In this document: one piece after another, positions 31,444 to 39,055 of the stretch | Numbering within the stretch: the first letter of the stretch is position 1 | Layout of the letters: each line of letters begins with the position of its first letter | Assembly: GCA_002816715.1 (NCBI GenBank) | Contig: MUCJ01000001.1 | Location: 1 to 39,079 of the forward strand | Length of the DNA stretch: 39,079 nucleotides | Direction: 5' to 3' | Source: SAR202 cluster bacterium Casp-Chloro-G3 | GTDB lineage: Bacteria > Chloroflexota > Dehalococcoidia > Lucifugimonadales > UBA3495 | Notes under the pieces: model-generated | Seen by the model: only the letters and a program-made list of their open reading frames with translations | Told to the model about the DNA's origin: nothing | Databases searched by the model: none | Position numbers and translations under genes: made by a program

Positions 31444-31863
31444 CTACAATCCCAGGGCATTTACGCCCAAGCGGGACAGGTCTTCGTCTTCCTGAGCGGC
31501 GAGGCCGCTGACTCCGATGCCTCCCAGAACCGCTTTGGTCTCGGGATCAATGATTGCCACCGCTCCCTGGGCGGATACCAGCGTGGGGTTGCCCATGTCG
31601 CTGACGCTGCGCCCCTGGCTCTTTAATCGCTCCGCGTATACAGCCGAGTCCACGCCGGACAATGCCGCCGTGTAGGCTTTGCGGATGGCGAAGGTCTGGG
31701 GATTGGGTCGGCAATTGTCCATTCGGGCGTAGCTGAGCAGATTGCCAGCGTCGTCAACAATGGCAATGGCTACGGGGCGGTCGGGTTCCTGGGTGGCCTT
31801 GGCGATCATGGCCTGCATGGCTTTTTGAGTCTGTTCCAGGCTGAGCATTGGCTTGTTATACAT
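31444..31863 (-). CDS. GlcG/HbpS-family protein
   Basis: 139-residue protein of the GlcG/HbpS family. Typical features: helix LSLEQTQKAMQAMIAKA, strand AIAIVDDAGNLLSYARMD, AIRKAYTAALSG, and the end pattern AIIDPETKAVLGGIGVSGL followed by EDEDL. Known members bind heme or cobalamin-like ligands, or occur with glycolate oxidase genes; no such partner is nearby. ATG 31863 is preceded by GGAGAT. It is the last minus-strand gene before the phage module; a two-way terminator lies upstream of it. Confidence 0.9.
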   Translation of the reverse strand: MYNKPMLSLEQTQKAMQAMIAKATQEPDRPVAIAIVDDAGNLLSYARMDNCRPNPQTFAIRKAYTAALSGVDSAVYAERLKSQGRSVSDMGNPTLVSAQGAVAIIDPETKAVLGGIGVSGLAAQEDEDLSRLGVNALGL

Positions 31864-32040
31864 TAAATCATCTCCGGTGCTGAATCTGGCTAATTCTAAC
31901 CCGGCAGCTAGTGGGTGACAAGCAATGTTTGGATATGCTCAGGCTCTGCTGTCATTTCTGGATTGACAGGCGTGATGACGCTTCTCTAATCTCAATATCA
32001 ACAAGTTAATATTTTGGGTGGCTTGGCCACTGGTTTAAGC

Positions 32041-32077
32041 AAAAAGGACAGACCTTTTGAGGGCCTGTCCTTTTTTT
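32041..32077 (+). terminator. Two-way intrinsic terminator in front of the virion module
   Basis: AAAAAGGACAG (32041-32051) pairs with CTGTCCTTTTT (32065-32075); a T-run (32071-32077) follows on the plus strand, and on the minus strand the stem also ends in CTTTTT. It insulates the capsid genes from plus-strand readthrough. The protease gene starts 29 nt downstream. Confidence 0.88.
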
Positions 32078-32105
32078 GTTGGTTGAGCTGCTGGTAGAGG
32101 ATTGG

Positions 32106-32852
32106 ATGTCTTTAGACGTTAAAGAAAGTTCACGGGAAGGTTCAGGTCAAAGCTTATGGGAAAGGGAGCATTTTCTGGAATCGCTGGACGCCTACAAACG
32201 GGGCTTGAGTGATGCTCCATTGCTTAGAAAATGGGCGGGAAAAGAGGTCAAGGGTGATGGTGATTCCGCCAAGGAGATGACCTTTGTTATTTCTACCGAT
32301 GAAGTTGACCGGCATGGCGACGTAATTGTCGCTGATGGGTGGCGGTTGGAGTCGTATCAGCGAAATCCGGTTTTTCTGTGGGCCCACGACTATATGCGGC
32401 CGGTCATTGGCAAGGCGGTGGTGGTGTGGCAGGAGTTGCACGGTCTGCTGGCCCGGATGGAGTTTGCACCCACAGAATTTGCTCAGGAGGTGGCATCGCT
32501 TTACCGGGGCAACTATCAGCGGGGAGTGTCGGTGGGTTTCAAGCCCATTCAATACGAAGAGCGTCGGCACGACAAGACTGGGGCATTCCAGGGGATTCGG
32601 TTCTTGGAGCAGGAACTTTTGGAAGTGAGCGCGGTGCCAGTGCCCGCCAATCGGAGCGCGTTGCGCCGATCAGTGGATGAAGCGCATCTTGATGCCGCTT
32701 TGCCTGAATTGGAGGCCCGGATCGATGATCTGAACAAGCTGGTGGGTGAACTTTCGGAGATGCTCAGCGGGTTGCGCGTTGGCCGAAGTCAAGCGGAAGG
32801 CGCTGGAGAGATTGCTGAGATGCTGTCGGCCTTGCGAGGCGCCAGATGGTAA
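32106..32852 (+). CDS. HK97-type prohead protease
   Basis: Serine protease of the HK97 prohead (U35/S78) family that trims the capsid protein scaffold domain during head maturation. FVISTDEVDRHGDVIVADGW followed by the catalytic His in LWAHDYMRPVIGKA (His94) and the catalytic Ser in QRGVSVGFKP (Ser142) match the family; LEVSAVPVPAN is the conserved end of the core. The C-terminal 45 residues look like a coiled coil (LEARIDDLNKLVGELSEML). 248 aa from ATG 32106, which has GAGG upstream; the longer frame starts inside the terminator and is rejected. Normally this gene follows terminase and portal, which are missing here. Confidence 0.92.
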   Translation: MSLDVKESSREGSGQSLWEREHFLESLDAYKRGLSDAPLLRKWAGKEVKGDGDSAKEMTFVISTDEVDRHGDVIVADGWRLESYQRNPVFLWAHDYMRPVIGKAVVVWQELHGLLARMEFAPTEFAQEVASLYRGNYQRGVSVGFKPIQYEERRHDKTGAFQGIRFLEQELLEVSAVPVPANRSALRRSVDEAHLDAALPELEARIDDLNKLVGELSEMLSGLRVGRSQAEGAGEIAEMLSALRGARW

Positions 32853-32964
32853 GAGAAGTCCCGGTGCGCGCCAGAGACCCGTCAGTTGGTTCTGAACTGG
32901 TTGAGTGGGGAATCGTTAAACGCTTAGCGAAGTTATTGGGAAAAAGGTTAATCAGGAGAGGAAT

Positions 32965-34299
32965 ATGACGCTAGGAACCCAGGACATAGAGCTAATCAAG
33001 CGGGAAGTGGCGGGTATTCGCGACTTTTATCAGTCGCGAATGGACTCGGAAATTCCTCCGCTGAAGGATGAAGTCGGTCGTATCGCGGCCCAGTTGGGTC
33101 GGGTTCAAGAGATGTGGCGGGACGGGGAGCGTCGGGGGATTCTGGAAAAGTTTGGGGGTGCCGACCGTCCCCGGGTTCCTTTTGGGAAATATAAAGGTCT
33201 GGACCTGTTGGACCTGGCCTATATTCGCAGCGTGTTGGGCGCGCAACTCCGGGAGCCTTCCGGGTTGAACCCCCGAATGCTGGAGGACTGGCAGTCAAAC
33301 CTGAAAGCGGCAATGGACAGCACCACGGTTGGCGCCGGCGATGAGTTGGTGCCGACTCAGGAAGCGGCGGCTCTGTGGCTGGACGTTAACCTGGAAACCC
33401 TGATCGCGCCTTTGTTTTCTCGGGTGGATATGCCGAGCAATCCCTTTGAGATTCCGCTGCAATTGGGCGACGTCAACTGGTATCCGGGTACGGAAAACCT
33501 GGCCACCACCAACACGGCTTTGGCAACGGCCCGGCAGACGCTGACCGCTTACGAGTTGGTGGCCGAGGTTCCCTGGTCGCTGACTCTGGATGAGGACTCG
33601 GTTATTGCGATGGCTGGTGAGGTGCGCAGTTCTCTGGTGCGCAATGCGGTGGAGGTCATTGACAATGTTCTCCTGAATGGGGACACCACCACCCTCAACA
33701 ACATCAACGCTGATGGGACGACAATTTCCTCCGGCGATGCGGGCAAGGCCCAGTGGCTGCTGGGGTTTGATGGGTTGCTGCACCTGCCGCTGGTGGACAA
33801 CGTCAGTCAGGCCAACAACCACAATGCTGCGGTCTCGGATGACATGTTTAATGAGGTGCGGAGCAAGCTGGGCAAGCACGGTGTGAGACCCTCGGAACTG
33901 GCCTACGTGATGGACGTGAACACCTACATCCGCTCGTTGGGCATCAGCAATTTCCGCACTCTGGACAAGCTGGGGCCGAACGCAACGCTGCTGCGGGGTC
34001 AATTGGGCGCGGTGGAAGGTATCCCGGTTATCGTGTCGGAGCAGATGGCTCTGGCCGACGCCGACGGCAAGGTCACCGACGCGGGCAATCTGGTCAATAC
34101 TGGCCGCCTGTTGATGGTCAACCGCTCCCAGTGGCGGGTTGGCTTCCGCCGAGAATTACTGATCGAGACGACCAGAGACATCCAGAAGCGGCAGCACATT
34201 ATGGTGATTTCTATGCGGCTGGCCTTTATGGAACGGACAGGCAATCGTAGTACCGCGACGCATACTGCCTTGCAGTACAACATCACCGGCGTGGCTTAA
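32965..34299 (+). CDS. HK97-fold major capsid protein
   Basis: 444-residue major capsid protein. The N-terminal region (about 1-60) is charged and coiled-coil-like (IELIKREVAGIRDFYQSRM, then PPLKDEVGRIAAQLGRV), as in the scaffold (delta) domain that the prohead protease removes. The body shows the HK97 pattern: TVGAGDELVPTQEAAALW, SRVDMPSNPFEIPLQLG, LTAYELVAEVPWSLTLDEDSV, an insertion with a domain of alternating loops, AYVMDVNTYIRSL, GAVEGIPVIVSEQM and QWRVGFRRELLIETTRDI. The reading frame is intact, with AGGAGAGG before the ATG. It suggests the head could still be made. Confidence 0.93.
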   Translation: MTLGTQDIELIKREVAGIRDFYQSRMDSEIPPLKDEVGRIAAQLGRVQEMWRDGERRGILEKFGGADRPRVPFGKYKGLDLLDLAYIRSVLGAQLREPSGLNPRMLEDWQSNLKAAMDSTTVGAGDELVPTQEAAALWLDVNLETLIAPLFSRVDMPSNPFEIPLQLGDVNWYPGTENLATTNTALATARQTLTAYELVAEVPWSLTLDEDSVIAMAGEVRSSLVRNAVEVIDNVLLNGDTTTLNNINADGTTISSGDAGKAQWLLGFDGLLHLPLVDNVSQANNHNAAVSDDMFNEVRSKLGKHGVRPSELAYVMDVNTYIRSLGISNFRTLDKLGPNATLLRGQLGAVEGIPVIVSEQMALADADGKVTDAGNLVNTGRLLMVNRSQWRVGFRRELLIETTRDIQKRQHIMVISMRLAFMERTGNRSTATHTALQYNITGVA

Positions 34300-34320
34300 G
34301 GGGCCGGTATTAGGGCTGGC

Positions 34321-34352
34321 CATCTCAGTCCTCTCCCATTAAGGGAGAAGGT
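34321..34352 (+). repeat. Half copy of the family A repeat inside the virion module
   Basis: CAGTCCTCTCCCATTAAGGGAGAAGG forms one hairpin of the family A repeat. Lies between the capsid gene and the next virion gene. Confidence 0.75.
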
Positions 34353-34461
34353 ACAGTGGCCCGGCCCTGCCTAGAACTTTCGCGTAGCAATCTCTCGTAT
34401 GGAGATGGGCCGGGGGTGAGGGATTCGGCAATATTTCTGATATTGGATACCAGGAGGAAAC

Positions 34462-34761
34462 ATGGCTAATTCGGAAGGGCCGGTATTACTGTCCGGCGGT
34501 AAGACAGTGGCGGTGGCGGGAACTGCTGAGGCAATCGTAAGCGCCTCACGGCGGGTTAAATCGGTGGTCATTATTGCCAAAAGCGGCAACACCAACCGGG
34601 TCTATGTGGGTGGTGCGGATGTTAACTCCGCAACCAATGGCGGTCTGAGCGCCGGGCAGTCGGTAACTATTGAGTCGGTGGAATGGTTGGACCTCGCCGA
34701 TATCTATCTGAATGTGGGGTTCAACGGCGAAGGCGTGGATTTCTACGCGGTGAAAGCATGA
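34462..34761 (+). CDS. Small virion protein, possibly capsid decoration
   Basis: 99 residues, beta-rich (VLLSGGKTVAVAGTAEAIV, VKSVVIIAKSGNTNRVYVGG, LSAGQSVTIESVEWLDLADIY). No signal peptide or cysteine. The position directly after the major capsid gene and the compact beta composition fit a decoration or cement protein, by analogy with other HK97-type phages; the family is not recognised. AGGAGGAAAC precedes the ATG. Its stop overlaps the next start (ATGA). Confidence 0.75.
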   Translation: MANSEGPVLLSGGKTVAVAGTAEAIVSASRRVKSVVIIAKSGNTNRVYVGGADVNSATNGGLSAGQSVTIESVEWLDLADIYLNVGFNGEGVDFYAVKA

Positions 34762-34943
34762 CCACCTATGTGTCGTGTCCAAATTGCCGGGTCAAGTATC
34801 CATTGGAGAAGCTGTACGTGGACGCCCACGATCAACCAGCTCCGAGTAAATCTTACACCGTGGTCTGCGCCGTGTGCAGTCAGCAGTTTGACGTCAGCTT
34901 TCGCAAGCGGCGGTTTCTGCCAATGCGGGCGGTGGTCAAGTAA
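34758..34943 (+). CDS. Small zinc-ribbon protein in the virion module
   Basis: 61 residues with two CXXC pairs: CPNC (about 7-10) and CAVC (about 37-40), a classical zinc-ribbon arrangement, followed by a basic tail (SFRKRRFLPMRAVVK). ATG 34758 overlaps the previous stop, so the longer frame starting inside the upstream gene is rejected. Function unknown; zinc ribbons in phage structural clusters are sometimes virion-stabilising or DNA-contacting proteins, but that is a guess here. Confidence 0.72.
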   Translation: MTTYVSCPNCRVKYPLEKLYVDAHDQPAPSKSYTVVCAVCSQQFDVSFRKRRFLPMRAVVK

Positions 34944-34949
34944 TCGCGT

Positions 34950-35813
34950 ATGAGCATAGATTTTAGAAGTGCTGGTCATTCCGGTGACGAGTCTAATCAT
35001 TACTACCGTCAGGCGACTGCACCCACCGTTGCCGACCCGCTGCAGGCGGGCGATCTGTGGTCGGATACCACTGCCAATCTGCTGAAGCGGTGCACATCGG
35101 TTTCTCCGATTACTTTTGTATCGGTGGATGGAGGCAGTTCGGCACACAGCCTGTTTTCCAGCACGCATGGCGATGTTGATGAGCTGGATACTCCCGTAAA
35201 TGATGAGGTTTTGACCTTTGACACTGTCAGCGGGAAGTGGCGGGCGGAGTTGGCCGGGGGGCATGGCAGCCATCCGACCAACCACGCCGACCTGGGCAGC
35301 ATAACCGCGAATCAACACCATAACGAAGATCATGCCGCCCGGCACTCCGACGGTGGAGCAGACGAAGTGACGGCCCAGAACCTGGGATCAGCATCGGCGG
35401 TGGATGGTCAGGTGTTGAAGGCCGACGGCGCTGGTGGATTGGCCTTTGAAGATGACAAAGTAGTTATCAACTTCGTCATAGATGGCGGCGGCTCGGCCAT
35501 CACCACTGGCGTTAAGGGTTTCATTGAGATTCCCTTTGCCATGACCATTGAAGGGTGGACTATTCTGGCCGATGTCTCTGGCTCGGTAGTGCTGGATGTC
35601 TGGAAGGACGCCTACGCCAACTTCCCGCCCACCTTGGCCGACACTATCGCGGGAACGGAGAAGCCTACTCTGGTCAGCGTCCAGAAGAATCAAGACTTGG
35701 CTTTGACTACCTGGACTACCGCCGTTGCAGCTGGCGACATTATTGCTTTCAACGTTGACTCGGCGACCACGGTAACTCACGTGACGGTAGCTATCCGGGG
35801 GAAGAAGACCTGA
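34950..35813 (+). CDS. Fibre-like virion protein
   Basis: 287 residues. The N-terminal part (DPLQAGDLWSDTTANLLKRC) looks like a wedge or connector segment of phage fibres. A His/Asp-rich repeat-like stretch (HPTNHADLGSITANQHHNED, then HAARHSDGGADEV) is typical of trimeric phage fibre shafts. The C-terminal part (about 170-287) is a beta sandwich (GFIEIPFAMTIEGWTILADV, VVLDVWKDAYANFPPT, AGDIIAFNVDSATTVTHVTV) of a kind found at fibre tips. Likely a head or tail fibre. The next gene starts within its stop codon (TGATG). Confidence 0.78.
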   Translation: MSIDFRSAGHSGDESNHYYRQATAPTVADPLQAGDLWSDTTANLLKRCTSVSPITFVSVDGGSSAHSLFSSTHGDVDELDTPVNDEVLTFDTVSGKWRAELAGGHGSHPTNHADLGSITANQHHNEDHAARHSDGGADEVTAQNLGSASAVDGQVLKADGAGGLAFEDDKVVINFVIDGGGSAITTGVKGFIEIPFAMTIEGWTILADVSGSVVLDVWKDAYANFPPTLADTIAGTEKPTLVSVQKNQDLALTTWTTAVAAGDIIAFNVDSATTVTHVTVAIRGKKT

Positions 35814-37039
35814 TGTTGAACACCCTCCTAAAACTCAGCCCAAATGTCAGGTTGGGGATTCCGAACAATCCTCTGCCCACCCATGCCTTGTTTGAGGATT
35901 TATCTACCAATCAGATAGTTCTAGGGGCATACGAGTGGGATGCTGAACTGGGCCAGTGGCGGCCGCCCCTTACTGCCTCTGGGCTTACTTCCTTTGGCGC
36001 TGACCCCCTTGCCAAGGTATCACTAGACAACCGTAACCTGCTGGCCGATATAAGCGACAATTCCCGGGGGAATCTGCCGGACAGCAACTTAGCGGTCATC
36101 CTGGTGCACCACATCATGGGGAGTCTTGCCGACCCGACCGGTCTAACTAGAACGAAACCGCTGCAAATGACTCGTCGTAACGGCATCGGGGTGCATTTTG
36201 GCTCCTTTGGGCGGCTGCAACTGGGCCAATTTGAGATTAACCAGGCTCACCCCAACTTTCAGGGGATGCTGGATATAGGCATTGCTGACTATCGTCGTAT
36301 GGTTGCCGAAGGAGTTCCGCAGGCCCAACTGAGGAAAGTCGTCGGGTTCAGGATGCTGGCTATTTATGGCCGTATGTCGGATGAGTACCGAGATGCATTG
36401 GTTCCGTCAGAGCGTCGAAGCGCAGACCCCAAAGACGACTACATCCGACCAGCAACACCAGTAACCGACGACTTCAACCGGATAGACAATACAGTGCTTG
36501 GCTCTCCGTGGACTGAGGTTGCTGGTGATATCGACATTGTTACTAATCGTGCAAAAGCAGTCTCCAGCTCAGGAGTTGCCCGATACGGCACCGCACTGTC
36601 CGGAGCAGATATGTACGCACAAGCCAACAGCTTCAACTCTGTAGACTCAGCAGACAGAGGTTGCGGGGGCGCAGTTCGTTACGAATCTGGTGCCGATACT
36701 TGCTATTACCACAGAGGTCATCGGGCATCCGGTTCGATAGTTACTCATGAGCTAGTGGAGCGCACCGCTGCCACTGATGTGGCTCATAGTTCCACCGGTA
36801 GTTATACCGATGCCGACGGTGGCGTTCACCGAATAGAGATCAGCGGTTCAGATATCGAATTGTTCTACAACGGGGCTAGCCGTCATACTGCCTCTGATGC
36901 CTCGATCACCGGCAATCTCTACAGCGGAATTGGCGGGAGACATACCGGAATCAACCGCTTACAGTGGGACAATTTTGAGGCCGATATTCTGGCGGCGGGT
37001 GGGGGAATTGCTTTTAGCCAGGCGGTAATTATCGGGTGA
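35813..37039 (+). CDS. Fibre/adhesin-like virion protein with C-terminal lectin-like domain
   Basis: 408 residues. The N-terminal half has no family I recognise (MLNTLLKLSPNVRLGIPNNP, VLVHHIMGSLADPTG not sufficient; LQMTRRNGIGVHFGSFGRLQ). The C-terminal half (about 220-395) starts with DDFNRIDNTVLGSPWTEVAG and ends with GIGGRHTGINRLQWDNFEAD, a pattern of concanavalin/LamG-like jelly rolls that bind sugars. It may act in host-surface recognition. Overlaps the previous stop by one base, so the two fibre-like genes are translationally coupled. Confidence 0.75.
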   Translation: MLNTLLKLSPNVRLGIPNNPLPTHALFEDLSTNQIVLGAYEWDAELGQWRPPLTASGLTSFGADPLAKVSLDNRNLLADISDNSRGNLPDSNLAVILVHHIMGSLADPTGLTRTKPLQMTRRNGIGVHFGSFGRLQLGQFEINQAHPNFQGMLDIGIADYRRMVAEGVPQAQLRKVVGFRMLAIYGRMSDEYRDALVPSERRSADPKDDYIRPATPVTDDFNRIDNTVLGSPWTEVAGDIDIVTNRAKAVSSSGVARYGTALSGADMYAQANSFNSVDSADRGCGGAVRYESGADTCYYHRGHRASGSIVTHELVERTAATDVAHSSTGSYTDADGGVHRIEISGSDIELFYNGASRHTASDASITGNLYSGIGGRHTGINRLQWDNFEADILAAGGGIAFSQAVIIG

Positions 37040-37079
37040 TGATTGACCCCGGCGAAAACTTGAGGATTTGGGAGTCTAA

Positions 37080-37904
37080 ATGACAAATGCCTATGCCGAT
37101 TTGACCACGTTGAAATCTGCTGGAGTCTTGAACATCACCGGCAGCAGTTTTGATGCCAGGTTGCTGGCTCTGTTGGGGGACGTATCCCGGTGGATCGACA
37201 ACTACTGTAATCGCCATTTTTATGTTCTGGAGACCACCAGGGTCTTTGATGGCGGCGGGCAGGAGCTGCAAGTGCCCGACCTGATCAGCGTTACCACGCT
37301 GAAAACCGATGACGACCACGACCGGGTATTTGAGACGACCTGGTCTGGCAGCGATTATCTGTTGTATCCGCTCAATGCTCAGCCACAGCAGCCCTGGGGC
37401 CGTCCCTACAGCCGTGTGTTGGTGGATGCCGGAGCCGGCACGAAAGCTGCCTTTCATGCCGGTAAGTCCACGGTTGAAATTGCGGGCAAGTGGGGCTTTC
37501 GTGAAGTGGTGGAATGGAGCGGGGCTAATATTAACGAGATTTCGGGTTTTGGGCCTTCCGACACAATTCTGACGTCGACCGATGGCAGCAAATTTGCCGC
37601 TGGGCAAACAGTGCAAGTTGAGAGCGAGCAACTATTCGTGTCCGCTGTCACTGGTAATGATCTGATAGTGGAGCGGGGCGCTAATGGAACGGCGGCGGTC
37701 TCCCACCCGGACGGGTCTGCTATCTCAGTCTATCGTTATCCCGGCTTGGTAGTAGAGGCCTGTCTGCTGCTGACCTCGCGATTCTGGTCTCGCCGTAGTG
37801 GTGAGCTAGCCTCTGGCGGCCGCAGTTTTGGTGAAGACGTGGACCCGGATGTGCGCCGGCTGTTGTCCCCTTATCGACGGCTGTCGATTGGCGTGGGGGT
37901 TTAA
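37080..37904 (+). CDS. Head-tail adaptor (HK97 gp6-like)
   Basis: 274 residues. The N-terminal part (MTNAYADLTTLKSAGVLN, SSFDARLLALLGDVSRWIDN, then YCNRHFY) is the helical bundle pattern of phage head-tail adaptors that sit under the portal. A middle beta region (TTRVFDGGGQELQVPDLISV, YSRVLVDAGAG) and a C-terminal helical part (VVEACLLLTSRFWSRRSGEL) follow. Longer than the minimal gp6 proteins, so it contains an extra domain of unclear role. GGGAG precedes the ATG. Confidence 0.82.
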   Translation: MTNAYADLTTLKSAGVLNITGSSFDARLLALLGDVSRWIDNYCNRHFYVLETTRVFDGGGQELQVPDLISVTTLKTDDDHDRVFETTWSGSDYLLYPLNAQPQQPWGRPYSRVLVDAGAGTKAAFHAGKSTVEIAGKWGFREVVEWSGANINEISGFGPSDTILTSTDGSKFAAGQTVQVESEQLFVSAVTGNDLIVERGANGTAAVSHPDGSAISVYRYPGLVVEACLLLTSRFWSRRSGELASGGRSFGEDVDPDVRRLLSPYRRLSIGVGV

Positions 37905-37924
37905 TTCTGCTAAGGAGTTAGTCA

Positions 37925-38335
37925 ATGACATTATCGGCGGTACGTGATGGCCTGGTGGCGCGGCTGAATACCATCAGCGGCCTGCGAGTTTATGAGGTTG
38001 ATCCTGAAGGCGCGCTGCAATTCCCGGCGGCGTTGGTGGAACAGGGAGACCCGTTCATCAAGTATGACCGAATTATGGGCGCGGCGGATGTCTCTTATTC
38101 CTTTGAGGTCTTGTTATTGCTGGCCTCAGTCCAGGGAGAGCAGGCTTGGGCGAGTTTGGAGCCTTACCTGAATGCAACCGGCGGGTCTTCGGTCAAGGCG
38201 GCGGTGGATGGCAATCTGGGTGGTAACGCCGACTGGGCCAGGGTGGTTCGGGTGGAAAAGGCCGGTAGGGTGACTTACAACCGCCGCTTTTACTGGGGCG
38301 CCACTCTACAGGTTGAGGTCTACGAAAGCGGTTAG
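37925..38335 (+). CDS. Probable tail completion/terminator protein
   Basis: 136 residues, with MTLSAVRDGLVARLNTISGL at the N-terminus followed by a strand-rich core (FPAALVEQGDPFIKYDRIMG, VSYSFEVLLLLAS) and ARVVRVEKAGRVTYNRRFYW at the end. The pattern fits small tail-terminator proteins that cap the tail tube and join it to the head. Placed between the adaptor and tail-tube genes, as in siphophage-type modules. AAGGAG precedes the ATG. Confidence 0.75.
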   Translation: MTLSAVRDGLVARLNTISGLRVYEVDPEGALQFPAALVEQGDPFIKYDRIMGAADVSYSFEVLLLLASVQGEQAWASLEPYLNATGGSSVKAAVDGNLGGNADWARVVRVEKAGRVTYNRRFYWGATLQVEVYESG

Positions 38336-38362
38336 TACTTACAGGCGCGGTTTGCAGTGCTT

Positions 38363-38445
38363 ACCCTCACTACAGCCCTCTGCCAAAGAGAGAGGGATAT
38401 TGTTCCTTCTCCCTTGGGGGAGAAGGTTAGGATGAGGCTGAGACC
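38363..38445 (+). repeat. Family A repeat inside the virion module (rearranged copy)
   Basis: Contains a degenerate hairpin CCCTCTGCCAAAGAGAGAGGG and an intact CCTTCTCCCTTGGGGGAGAAGG followed by TTAGGATGAGGCTGA. Fills most of the gap between the tail completion and tail tube genes. Confidence 0.85.
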
Positions 38446-38495
38446 ACTATCCACAAGTGCGGCTGTAGTTTTAGGAGATTCAAGGAGGGGGAAAT

Positions 38496-38924
38496 TTGGC
38501 TAAATACCCGGTGGTTGGCAGCAGCTACATTGAAGTGGATGACTCAGGAGGAACACCTCGCGTCCTGTCTCCTTACGTTGATGAAATTGAGCCTTTGGGT
38601 GAGGAAGTCTCTTTCCTTGACGTGACCGGACTCAACGACACGGCCCGACGGATAATTTCCGGCGTGCAGGTGGGTCAAGAATTTCTTTTGCGCGGCGTCT
38701 TTGATGATACGGCGAGCTCAGGGCCGGATGTTGTCTTGTCTGGTATCGTCGGCCAGATTGGCACCATCAGCTACGGCCCGGCGGGCAGTGGTTCTGGGCG
38801 GAGGAAGGTGACCGGAGAGTTCCTTTGCCTGGAGTATCGGGTCATCAGCAAAGTGGGTAATCAGGTGCGGTTTGAGGCGCGGTTCAAGCAGGATGATGTT
38901 GTCGCGCTGACTAGCTGGGCTTAG
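38496..38924 (+). CDS. Probable tail tube protein
   Basis: 142 residues, mostly beta strands (SYIEVDDSGGTPRVLSPYVD, EEVSFLDVTGLNDTARRIIS, GQEFLLRGVFDD, VRFEARFKQDDVVAL). EVSFLDVTGLND and the following strands resemble siphophage major tail tube proteins, in which a small beta barrel stacks into the tail. The start is TTG 38496 with GGAGGGGG just before it. The reading frame is intact. A repeat copy follows immediately after the stop. Confidence 0.75.
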   Translation: MAKYPVVGSSYIEVDDSGGTPRVLSPYVDEIEPLGEEVSFLDVTGLNDTARRIISGVQVGQEFLLRGVFDDTASSGPDVVLSGIVGQIGTISYGPAGSGSGRRKVTGEFLCLEYRVISKVGNQVRFEARFKQDDVVALTSWA

Positions 38925-38929
38925 TAACA

Positions 38930-38959
38930 ACCCCTTCTCCCACATGGGGAGAGGATGCC
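38930..38959 (+). repeat. Half copy of the family A repeat inside the virion module
   Basis: One hairpin: CCCCTTCTCCCACATGGGGAGAGGATGCCC. Starts 6 nt after the tail tube gene stop. Confidence 0.8.
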
Positions 38960-39055
38960 CTTCGTTAAGACTGTCGTGTAATGAGCCATTAACCAGGGGA
39001 GGGAAATCTAAGCACCCCGCTCTGAACCCGCCCCTATCTGGAAGAAAGGTGAAGT

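Noticed and set aside
32965-34299. Encapsulin instead of phage capsid protein
   Set aside because: The N-terminal coiled scaffold region, the adjacent prohead protease and the downstream tail genes fit a virion capsid, not an encapsulin shell.
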